From NCBI RefSeq assembly GCF_040412425.1, contig NC_089795.1:76420163-76484162 (forward strand): DNA of 64,000 nucleotides, given 5' to 3'. Numbering within the stretch: position 1 is the first letter of the stretch; every line of letters begins with the position of its first letter. The notes under the pieces are model-generated. The model saw only the letters and a list, made by a program, of their open reading frames with translations, was not told the DNA's origin and searched no databases. Positions 26,301-38,300 of this stretch are shown in pieces. Made by a program: the position numbers and the translations under genes. The DNA comes from Macrobrachium rosenbergii (taxonomy: Eukaryota > Arthropoda > Malacostraca > Decapoda > Palaemonidae).

Positions 26301-29300
26301 GAATTACGGCAGGGGATCCGTTCCAGCGCTGTGCCATAAGTCGATTTTTCTCCGTTATCGGCGATTACAGCTCTGTAACTTTAGTTTTGGCACAGTAACT
26401 TAATGTTGCATAAAGTTACAGTGCTGTAAGTGCTGTTTACTTGATGCCTATTCTTGCTGCTTACGGCACTGTAACTTGATGTTGCATTATGTTACAGCAC
26501 TGTAAAACGCCGTTAACCGTACTGAAAAAGCGCTGTATGATTGAATCACCGTAAGTCGGTGGTGCCATAAATTGAGGAAGTACTATATATATTATATTAT
26601 AAATAGATATATAACATACATACATAAAATGTATGTATGTGTATGTGTGTATATCTATAAAACTTATAATTTTGTAGTTTGAATTGCTAATATTTTCAAT
26701 TAGAGTGTTTTGTATTTCAATCATTTTAATCCCTCACAGCAAATGATGTGGAGAACAGCAAGAGTGCCTGCCTAATGATTTTAGCCAAGATCGTAGAAGA
26801 CCCACAAAGTGGGACATGTTTGAATGTTAGTTATGCTGACATTACTGGTCCAGTTGCTAATCCCAATCCCACTGGCTCTCCCTTTGCAAATTCTCCTGGT
26901 GGACAAAATGCTCAAAATGGCACCATCGGTGGTTTATCCAATCCACTATCTGCTGGTGAGTGTTTTTATTTTATCAGTAAATCATGTATATAACTTGCCT
27001 TAGCCACTTGTTTGATTTTTTTAACCAGTTCTTCTCTTATATGATTTGGAGAAGTTCTTATGAAAATAATCACTTAGAACGTAAATAGGCATTGTAGTTA
27101 TCTTTTTCATAACCTTAGGTCATGCTTATATAAAAAAAAGAGCAAATTTTTCATTTTCACCAATGACATATTTCGGTCACCCACCCCTCATATCACACCG
27201 CCTTTCACAGAGAACATGTTCTCCCTCTTTCAAGGCTGGTGCTGACTGATCAAGTTCAGAAATACACTTTACTCTCATACAAATTGTAGGAACATCAGTT
27301 GGTAACACTATGAGATAATTTAGGGGTAAATGGCAAATTTTTTTAATGGAAAGACACTCTGACAGAGGACTTCTACCTCTCAATTTCCAGTACTCTTTAG
27401 GCATTCATGATTAAACTATGGATTTCTTTTTGTTGTGATCCCATTTATTCCCCATAGTAAGTGTTCCAAAGCAAAAGACAAATATTTTACTGGAGATATT
27501 ATCACTACTCAGTGTAAAGACTGATGATGACTACAAGACACAGAGTAGCAGCTGAAGAAGATATTTGTGATTCTGAAGAAAACCATAATTTAGATGCAAG
27601 CATCTCATTACCAAATGAGGGGGCAGTAACAGATAAGTAGAGGAGTCCCTTTACTTTTCGTTCACCTAGGGAAACCTCATGGAGTTCATTAATGAAGAAG
27701 TCATGGAGCACATTGTAACAGAAAAGAACGGATTTGCCAACCAGTTTCTAGATAAATATATATAGTTTCCCCACAGTATCAAGTGCAATAAAATGGTATG
27801 ATACAAATGTAAATGAAACTAACCATTCATTGCTCTACTAGCTGTTTCAGGAAATGGCATAAGAAAGAAAAATTTTTCCCTCTTTATGTTTCGTGCTCGT
27901 ATTCTTTAGGATATAAAAATGCAAAATAAATTTTTTATTTTCTTATTCTACATTATTTGATATATCCTAATATGTTTACACAAAAAAGAATATAAGTGTA
28001 AAAAGAACACACAAAAAAGCATAAAAAAATTAGTAAAGACCAAATGACCACTCTGCGAGCGAGAAAATGTGACAATCCATGAGCAGCAGCGTTTCCTGTA
28101 AGTGATGCTAAACAGGTTAATGGGAGCAACCAGTGCATATAGAATGGTAAATAAATCCATTGGTTAACTGATGGTCAATAAAAGAAGGGAAGAATGCATA
28201 ATCAGTGGAGGGCCAATGAAGAAATAAGCAAAATGCTAATAAAACAAAATGAGAGCAGATGCAACCATTTATTGGTTTAATAAAGAGCCATTTTTTGAAT
28301 AAGGATGTACCAGTTTAGGCTGTATTGTTGAAAAAACAAAGGCCAGATAATGTGGTGTGGTCAGAACTTGGAAATGATAAAAGAAAATTGCTCTTTTCCA
28401 AGATAATTTCAAATTTGTTTTTTGTGAATGTTGAAAAGTTGTCTGTTGAGACTTAACCCCATTTTTGTCTGAACATTGATCATTTTAAGGGGTCAGAATG
28501 GAATTAGTAAAAGTTTTCAGTTAAAAGATTACCACAACAAGTGTGTCCCTTCTATTCACCTATAATGCATGGTAAAAGTAGTCAAGACATTGCTTTATAG
28601 TTACTATAAGAACCCTCATAATTTACCTTTTTGGGTAGAACAAAATTTTCTCTTTCTAAACTTCTTTAACTAATATTAACAATATCAGAGAACTCAGACC
28701 CTTTAATTTCTATTTAAGTTTGATAGTAAATAAAGGAATATTTTCTTGGACATTTTTCCCTCATCAAAGAAAGTTCCATTCCTTGCAATATATCACCTCA
28801 TCATATCTTGTTTACATACACTTTTTTTTGTCATCTATAAAATGGCCTGACTCAGTGGTCTGGTTAAAATCATTAACAGTAATAAAAATAACACTTATCA
28901 ACATTTTTACCTTTTTCCTTCATGGGGTTGATCATGAAGGGAGTTCTCTCCAATATCTTTTTCTTGTACATTCCCTGCTTAAATTCCTTTCTGGTCTTTG
29001 TCTTCATATATGCCCTGTTTCTATGATATCATGGGCCCCCATACAGGTCATTGTTCTGGTACCTCCATTCCCTTTGCTTTTTTTTTTACTTAATTGTTCC
29101 TCGTTCCCTCTGCTTTTATGTCCTAACTGTATCATTCTGTGGGTATTCTGTTTTCTATCAGTTGGATGCCATAGCTTTCCACCACTTCCTCATTTATTAT
29201 ATAATCTTCCTATTGCACTCTGCCAATGAATCTTATTTTCTTGTTGCATCTATTTGAAGCCTCAATTTTCTGTTTGGGCACATGTTTGTGCAGCATACCA

Positions 29301-32300
29301 TATTGTGGTACAAGCCCAGTGGACGCATCATAGGTCTTAGTTCTTTACCTTAGGTCTAAAAATCTCCTGCTCCGTCATTTATGCTGTTGCTCTTCTTTTT
29401 GTTATTGCACTTCCCTGTCTGTTCCTTCTTCACAGTCCAGTGTCCCCAGGGTAACAGAAATGGTCTGTCTTTACCAAGAATTATCCTTCTACCTCAACAT
29501 GGTGTTCTGGATAAACTGGGTTTTATAAATATCCAACTTCAGCATGGTTGATCACTTCTTCTATTCCTTTTTTCCCTCATTGAACAATGAAAATCTTTCT
29601 TCTTATATATTGTGCAGTCGCAGTCATGTCATGTGACACATTAGGTATACTGTGCTGAATTCACTTTTCCGACAACATACACAAGGATGTTTTCTTGACT
29701 GCTATTTGCCTCTGCTTTCTTCCCTGTCACTGTAATGTTTGTTTTGCTCATGTTCATATTAACCCTTTCATAGTGGTATGCATCTTTTGATGTGCAATAA
29801 TCGCATAAGAGGACTACCAGTGCGCATCATATGATTATCCTTATTTCGCGCCATGATCTTTGGAAGAATGTAATGGGAAAACATTCAAATCACTTGATGA
29901 ATGGGCCATAAATGACTAATATGGCAATACTCACATTCAGCTCAGTGACATTAGGAATAATTGTAATTATGCAAAATAAATTACAAAAAATACTAGAAAG
30001 ATCATGTATAACACTAAAAATTACTTATCTTCCCATCCCAATACATCTCATATATTTGGTTTTTCTGGTTTAAAATCTTATCTGTTATTATATTATATTA
30101 TAATGTAATTTTGCAAAATAAAGTACTAAAAATATTGGAAACAACATGTGTGACTTACTAAAATTTTTGAGAATTTTTTTATACCAAGAGCATTTACATA
30201 TCTTTAACACTGAAAATTTTTTTTAATTGGCAGACCTTAAAGTATTCCTGGTCATGGAATTTTGTTAATGTTTATTTAGGCCTTCCAAACATTTTCCCGA
30301 CTACTGTTATTAAATCCCCTCTTCCCCATTCTTACAAACATTTTGACAACCTCTTCCTGTGAATTTGATGTTAATAGGTCATCTGCGTATAGTAACCCAT
30401 AAGGCCTTTCTTATTGCACCGTTTAGCAGCTCTCTCCATTACTGTGATAAATGGCTAAGGGTTCAGAGATGACCCTTGATGGACACATATCTCAAGTTCT
30501 TTTAACGTGTCACTGGTCATTTCCAGACCGTTTCTTAAGGTACATGAACATCATAGCTCAATGGGTGTGGTACCCTGTCTTTGTAAGGACCATCTAATAA
30601 TTTTTGTGGTAGTCTGTTAAATACCTTAAGATTCAAATAAAATAATAGTAAAACTTTTTCATTTTTTGTCATGAAGCCAAACTGACAGTGTCAATTTTTA
30701 ATAACTGTATTCTCAGCCTTTCTCCAGCACCTTTGCAATATTTTCCTAGCGTGTTGAGTCAGCCTCATTCCTCTGAAATTTCTGTGTTTTTCCATCCTTG
30801 TGGTATTATGTCTTTCTTGGGCATGTCATATTCTGGTCAGCTCATTAATGGTTTTTTTTTTTTTTTTTTTTTTTTTATCTCCTTGAAAATTGCTTTTCAA
30901 TTTTTATGATCCTTGTGCCTTTCTATTTTTCACCTCTATTGGTTCCTCTGCCATGCCAGCAGCCTCCAGGTCATATTCACTTTCTTTATTGAGAAGATTT
31001 TATAATTACGTCAAACATTCCTTGAATGCTTTAACTTTAATTTTTCCACATTCTTTTATAATGTATACTGTACTGTACTGTACTTTTTCCCTTTCACATC
31101 TTTTCCATCATGCAACCCCTCTACTATTCTGAGTGTTTAATCCTTTTTCCTCCTCTGTGCTATTTTTATTTTTTTCTCTGTTTTATGTTGAGATTCTGAT
31201 TACATTCTTCTACTTCTTGCCCTTGCCACTTACCAGCAAACCTCACCCTTCCTGTAAATATCTGTTCTCTTCTCTGTCTGTCTTCTGCAAAGCCTTCAAG
31301 GTTCTCCTGTTCTCTTCAGTTACCTTTCTTTCACCTAACTCCTCTCTTATCTCTTGTATCCCTTTTCAGACATTAAACTGTTTATTGCTGCTTCTGTGTC
31401 TTGTAAACCTGTCACTGATTCTGACCAATGACTTTTCTTGTACGTTGCTGTACTGCATTGTTACTCTGTACAGGAAGACCTCGCTAATCAAGGTTGTATG
31501 GGAGGGGTTCTTTGCTGAGACTTTAAAGTAACCAAAGCTTGCTTGGTTAGGGTTTAAGTAATACCAAACTGAGTAATTAATTTTGCAGAGGTATGAAGAC
31601 TAAAAGTGTAGTGTAACTCAGTTTTGTCCTTTGAACTTTGCATAAAAAAAAGTTTGGTTGTATTAAAATAGGTGATTATTATTGCAAAATTATGATTGCA
31701 TTAAAAGTTTATTGTAACGCAATTTTATCCTTTAAAAGTTTTCATAACATCATACCAGACACATCAACAAAGTTATAAGCTTCAAAGCTAAGTTTTCAAG
31801 TTAGGCTGGGCCAGCTACCTATTATCAAAGTATAAGGTATGTTTTGTAATAAAAAATACAAAAATTAGTTGTTCCTATGGGGATACAAACCTCACTTTTC
31901 AAATGTGGAGTCATCGTACTGCAAATGCACAGATGGTCGTGCACTGACTGAGAAAACAAAAGAGTAATCTAGTTAGGCCTTGGCATGATGCCCAGGTTTT
32001 CACAGTGTACCTTCACTGTCATGATTAATGTTGAGATGTATTGTATCTAGTGCATGATACTTGTACTGGCGGCCTTTATGTACGTCCTTTGTCCCGTGTG
32101 GTGGATCTGGTGACGTGGTTACAACACTAATATTAGAGCCCTGCCGTCTACTGTGGATGACCCCTGTTCTGGTTACTCCCTACACCTTGTGTGATACCTA
32201 GTTTTCCTTCAGTGGTCTGCACGACGGACTGGAGACCTTACATCTTTGCAAACTTCTCCATGCCGGTGGGGTGGTACACCTACTGGAACAACCAAATCTG

Positions 32301-35300
32301 GTTGTCCTAATGACCCACGGTGCTTGCACATGCAGACAGTTGTTTAGGTGTGACAGGTCACGGTTCTGTGATATCATTTTGGCATCATGGTTACTTAAGC
32401 GCATAATGCGTAAGTGGTAAGTGGTGACCTCTAGCCTTTACTAGTTCAGCCAGTCATAGGGAGTTCTATGTGAGGTTTAATGATTGTTCAGATATGCTTG
32501 TTCTGTTCACTAGTAACCTCACCTGTTAGCTTCAACAGTTAATGCTGTCAGGACCTATAATTCGTCGTCTTAGTCCCAAGAACACTCATCAGGGCAGAGT
32601 TGGTTGTTAGCTTCTCTTCTGGGAGAGGATCTAACTCTTACAGTATTTTGGGAGATATGTCAGGACCTTAGGCATCTTTGCCAGAGAGCCTCTTCAGTCA
32701 TAGTTGGGCACTGTCAAGAGACCATTGAGCTAATTCATGGGTGTAATGATATTGGGAAAGTTAACAGGGTACAGTCATCAAACCGTATCTCGTCAGTATG
32801 ACTTATTCTTGTGCACACTCCAGGAGTAAGACTAATTCCCCCTGCTGTGGAATCAGTTTGTTCATGGGTTTTTGGACCAAATGAACAAGTCCGATCTCTA
32901 AATCAGGAGGGTCTTTGTCGTCCAGGAGATCAAGCTAGCTACTGCTTCTCTGCCGGTGACATGCCAAAGGAAGTTCTACATGCTGATAGATGCTGAGACT
33001 ACACCCCTTCAGTTTAACATGTCCATATGCTAGCTGACAGTTGACCTCCCCCCAAAAGAAACTCCATTAGAAGGTACTTTTTTCTCGGCTGCAGTCAGGA
33101 TTCATGGATCTAAGCACCGTGGCCTTCTTTGAGCAGCCTTATAACTAGAACTTTGGGTGAACATGCTTGCTAACTCTGCTGTTACTTATGCCTTAGATGG
33201 GGATGAGAGGGTGAAGTTACAGGTGATGCTTTCTTGAGGAAGGTGTTAACTCTCTTCTCATTAGCATGTAAACCTGCTGGGAAACTTTAATCTGAGAAGA
33301 TCTGACTGAATGCCGTAGCTCCTCTCTTGATAAGATTTGGCTGGGAGTATCTCCATATTAAATGGATCAGTTCTGGGTTCATCTTTATCTTTCAAATGAG
33401 TAAAGTTGAGGCAGTGGTATAAAAGAGGTGTTCCCATAGCCAGGACACAAATTCATTGTGCAGTCTCCTTCAAGACATCACAGGGTGTTGAAGGGAACTG
33501 TAGCCAACCCATAGGGGCCAAACATGCCTTCTGTTTCCAATATCAGGAAGACTCAGACCACATGGACCAATAGTCCAGCCCTTTTAGTCATTCCTTCCAG
33601 CTCCATCTCAAAGGGAAGGCAAGGAAAAGAAGGGAGGGGACACTAGGAAGGGGAGGCCTGTCCTGCCATTGGCCAATGTGTCAGGATCTCCCAAATTTCT
33701 GACCCTATCATCAAAGGTAGGGGTATTACTGGAAAAGAATATACTGAAAGTTGTGAAAATAACCTGTCTCTGGGTGTATACTGATGACTTTTGCTATTGG
33801 AGAAGTTAACTGGGGGTTGAAGAGTGGACATCACCCTCTCATCAGTTGAATCAGTTCCTGTTACATACATGCTTCAAGATGGAAACAACTCATTCTGTGT
33901 TGGAATCCATTAGTGAGGGTACTTTATGTTCTCAGTGGATCTGAATGGTGCATGTCTTCACAAATCCGTCCATCTGTCCTCCAGGAAGTATCTTCACTGT
34001 AGACTGGCAACAGCTCCTCAGGTGTTCATGCGAGTGTTCAACTGGGTGTCACCTTTGGCTTGTTCACAAAGGATATTTATGTTATCCTGACAGCTGGTTA
34101 GTTCTAGCATCCTCAGAGGTGGGGTTGCTCCAGAACAAACCTCTAGGTCTTATGTCACTATCTGATAATCACAATAGTGGGAGAAGTCAGATCTCGCATC
34201 CAACCAACAGGCAAAGTACTTCGTCATGGTGGTAGACACAGTAGCAGCAGGAGTTTTTTCATTCAGCCTCTAGCATCAACATGTTTAAGAAGGTGACAGC
34301 ACAGTTCTTGGCATGACAGGAACTGCCAGTTTGGCTTTTGGTATGTCATTCTTGGAGAAGCTTGTGTCTCACAGGCACCACCTCCAGTGCACACTTCAGT
34401 GGCATCTGAAGCAGCTTTGGTCAGCCTCAAGCAGCCCTCCCTTTCACAACATTCCCTTGAGCCGAGAAATGAGGAGAACCTTGTTTTGTGTCTGGACAAG
34501 GGAAACCTCTCAGTGGGAGTTCCTTTGAATTCTCCACCTCAGGAGATGCTTGTTTTCTTGGGTGTATCAAAGTAGTGAAGGGGTGTACACCTGGGAGACC
34601 TCTCGACTTTAGTGGTATGGAGAGAGGATCATCTTTATATCAGCATCTTGGAAACTTGATATGTCACTCTCTTGTGCTGATGAGCAACAACTGAAGGTGA
34701 TGCAGATACACAAGTGGGTTGTTTGCCACACTGTCGACCTGTCAGCCAAGTACATTCTGGGCAGGAGATATGTTTTGGCAAACCAGTTCAGCTGCTAGAG
34801 ATGGGTAGTAATGACAGAGTGGGCCATACATCCTTGCATGGTAGAAAAGCTTTTCAATATCTTTAGAACTTCAGTCATTTTCCTATTTACTATACTCAGT
34901 AAGAAGCATCTCCCCCATTCCAGACCCCAGGGGTGCTCTAGTGGTCCATACATCCTTACAAGGCAGAAAAGCTTTTCTGTATCTCTAGAACTTCAATCAT
35001 TGACCTATTCACTACACTCAGTAAGAAGCACCTCTCCCATTCCAGACCCCATGGCTGCTCTAGTGGTCACCTAGCATCTCTGAGATAGTCTGGTTGTCTA
35101 TGTCTTTACTCAGTTCCACCAGATTTGCCAAGTGTTCAAATAGTATTGAACACTTTGGGTCACAGAATGACCCTAGTGAAAACTCCCAGTGTTCTCCTTG
35201 TTCCTGACCCCTGAGCTGGAAAATCTTCTAACACCCTAGGGAAAGTTTGGCTGTCTTTGTTATTCCACCAGTCTGAGTCACCATGTCATAAATCAAGTGT

Positions 35301-38300
35301 TGGTCACTGGTTTTCAGAATGACCCTGGTAGCCCAAGAAGAGAGTTATCCTGATCTGCTAGCTTCTCTATTGGAGGTGTCCAGAGATATTCCCTCCTGGC
35401 CCAGTCATCTTGTCAGTTACATGCCCAAAGGTACCACCAGTCAGTGCAGACCCTCGAGCTTTGCAGTTGGAGGTTACCCAGCACTTCCTGTGAGAGAGAT
35501 CTCTCTCACAGGACTACAGGTTGCCTCAGGAGGTCAGCTAGAGTGTATTGGGGAAAGTTAGCTATCTTCTGTGCTTGATGTTGTAGATTGGGAATCAACT
35601 TTGTCTGAGCTATGTTCAGCAGATTGAGGACTTCTTGTCTACCTTCTTCTAGACAGTGCTCCAGTAGTTTTTCTGCCTTAGCCTTCAAAATCCCCAGAAA
35701 ACCCTAGCCCTATCAGCATAGGTGAGGGGGATTTTGGAGATGAGCACTTGTTAAATCATTGACAACCAAACTCAGTTTTTAAAGTCACCTGTTCTTGGTG
35801 TTGAAGGCAACTGTAACCTGGAGACTGGTCAGTCAGTTTCTTCCCGTTGTGAGCTTGTTCTACAGACTTGAATCAAGATGGAAACAGGCCAGCCTATGTT
35901 GGATTCCATCAGAGAGGGTGACTTCTTGTTTTCGGTGGATCTGGTGGACACTTACTTTCAAGTGCTGTCCATCACTCCTCCAGTAAGTCCCTCCAATTTG
36001 TCTGCTATAGGATGATTTACCAGTTTAAAACTCTGCTTTAGATTGGCAACAGCCCCTCATGTTCACACCTTGGTATCAACTTGGATTTGCAGAATATACA
36101 CTTGCTGCATTATCTGGATGATTGGCTACCTCTGGCATCCTCAGAGGAACAGAGAGATCACCCACTTGTATTTTGCCATGATGTGGGAGAAGTTGGTTCT
36201 TAAACCCCAGCAGTAGGCAAAACACCTGGGACATGCTCATAGGCACAGCAGCACTGAGACTTTCCTTCTGACTCTTGTGCCAGCAAGCTAGGAAGTTTCA
36301 GCATAATTCCTGTCATGACAGAAGCAAACTTCTTGGCATTGGCTGGTAATCCTTGGTCACCTTTCATCTCTGGAGAAGCTCATCCCTCATGGGCAACTGA
36401 AGTGACATTGTTTGGCCTCAGGCAATCTTCCCTCCCAACTTGTGCCCTTAAGTGGGGAGGTCAAGGAGGATCCTGCTTGGTGGCTGCATGACTGGAACCT
36501 CCTTGTGGGAGTGATACTTCCTTGAACTCTGCACCTGTAAATGCCTATGCTTATGAATGCATCAGAGGAAGGATGGAATGCTCACCAGAGTGTTATGTTT
36601 GCTTCAGGTGCAGGAATGAGGATGAACCTCATCAGCACATTGTTTTGGAAATGCCAGGTCACTCCTGGATGTTGATGTGTGACAATATGACTGTGCTGGT
36701 GTACATTGTAAGTCAACAAGCTGGGGAAGATGTTATGATCTGTCTTCATGTCTGTCAGTTAGCAAGGTTGATGCATGAGAAATTCATTTCTCGGTATAAT
36801 GTGGTTCGGATTCCACAATGAGCTGTAGGTCCCATTGCTAGGTAACCAATTGGTTCTTAGCCACGTAAAGTAAATCTAATCCTTCGGGCCAGCCATAGGA
36901 GAGCTTATCAGCTCAGTGGTCTAGTTAAACTAAGGTATACTTAACTGAACCACACTGTTGAGATGTTAGCCATGCACATCTGAGTGGGAGGAATGTTATG
37001 GCAGGCCAGCTCAGCTGCCATGGCCAGGTGTAGGGATAGTTGTGCCAGATTCTTGGCTGGCTCTGAAGATCCCTTCCAAGACCCCATGGACAATCTGGAA
37101 GTTTGCACCGTTAATCCATTCAGTCTGATCTGAGTCATTGACCAAGCATTGACCACACTGGGGTTCACAATAACCTTGTTAGCACCTTGTATGCCCTGAA
37201 CAAGTGGTTTCATAGAATGGGTGTCACTCTGTTTGGAGCTTTTGTTCTGCAGAGAGTGTGCGTACTTGTCCTACTTCATCAAGACAAGCTCCTCTCAGTC
37301 TCCATGGTGAAAGGCTATTGCTCAGCCTTAAGCCAGGTCTTCAAACTTAAGGGCACAGATCTCAGCTTTGGTTACAAGGAATCAGAGTGGTAAGTGACTC
37401 TCATCTTCCACAGCCTAACTCATGTTACACAAGAACCTTGGGAGAGGTCGTTGATGGGATTTCTCTCTTAAGATTGTCATTTTGCCAGCTTTAGCCTTGG
37501 AAAAGTTCATTAGCAAGTTCCATGGCCTGTCTTAACTCATCTGGTACTTAGGGTTGGACATCTCTTGTTCTAGTTTGTTCCTGGGTTTGTTGCGAAAACC
37601 CAAAATGTATCAGTTCCTGATGAGAGAGTTGTGAGCGGTTTATAATTCCAGGATTCCCTCTGTCTGGGACTTTGTTGGTGGTACCCAAACAAGATGCTTT
37701 TATGCCAGGTAAAAAGCAGTGAGATATTAACCCAAGTACATGACTTTTTGGACTAGTGTCCACAACTCTGATAGTAAGCAAGCACAAGGCGGTGTTGAGG
37801 AACACCTTTTCTTTCTGGATTTGTGCTTTAATTACACAAGCTTGTGACTTGTCTGGAAAAGTGGACAGTCTACAGTTTGGGCACAGTCGAGATGTGAGAT
37901 CATCCCTTGCATTTCAGAGTAATGTGCTTTTAGGTAGCACAGGGGATGAAGAAATATGTCTAAGAGATGTATGACTACCTTTACTTCTTCCTACATAGGG
38001 ATGTTACTCACAGGTCCCTAAATATTTTTTCCTTAGGAAATTGTGGTGGCTGCTTAACAGGTTTTGTAGTCAACCAAGCTCCAATTGGACAGAAAAGCAT
38101 CTTGCCCTTGGTACTCAAGAGGGAATAAGATTACGGGTTGAATGGTATAAGCGACAGTCAAGCACCCAGTTTTAAGCTTTAGATTACAAGATGTGAATCT
38201 CAGCTCTCCCCTTCAACAGTCAGGGAATGGGGTCAAGGTTTAATCTAAACCAATTAGTTTTTATTGGCTACATTTTAACTCCCTTCAGAATTTTGTAATC

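Larger units (their letters stand above)
28950..31450 (-). mobile_element. Decayed LINE (non-LTR retrotransposon), antisense
   Basis: The - strand carries reverse-transcriptase remnants in order: a 'HQGSSLNP' block (about 30480), [16 protein letters not shown] with the catalytic YADD at 30379-30390, then '[16 protein letters not shown]' (about 29750) and an 'FCYPGDTGL' block resembling F.YLG..L (about 29450). Frameshifts and stops are frequent. The catalytic block and the next conserved block are separated by about 500 bp instead of the usual ~100, so something was inserted between them. The T-rich + strand frames at 28720-29229 and 30688-31531 are its antisense shadow. Confidence 0.75.

Noticed and set aside
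28720..29229. 169-codon open frame on +
   Set aside because: T-rich, Phe/Leu/Ser-dominated, and largely antisense to a decayed LINE on -. No domain.
31133..31531. 132-codon open frame on +
   Set aside because: Antisense to LINE-like sequence, with composition typical of pyrimidine-rich non-coding DNA.
32000..38000. Many 60-99-codon frames as possible host genes
   Set aside because: They align in order with DIRS polyprotein regions and are fragments of one retrotransposon.
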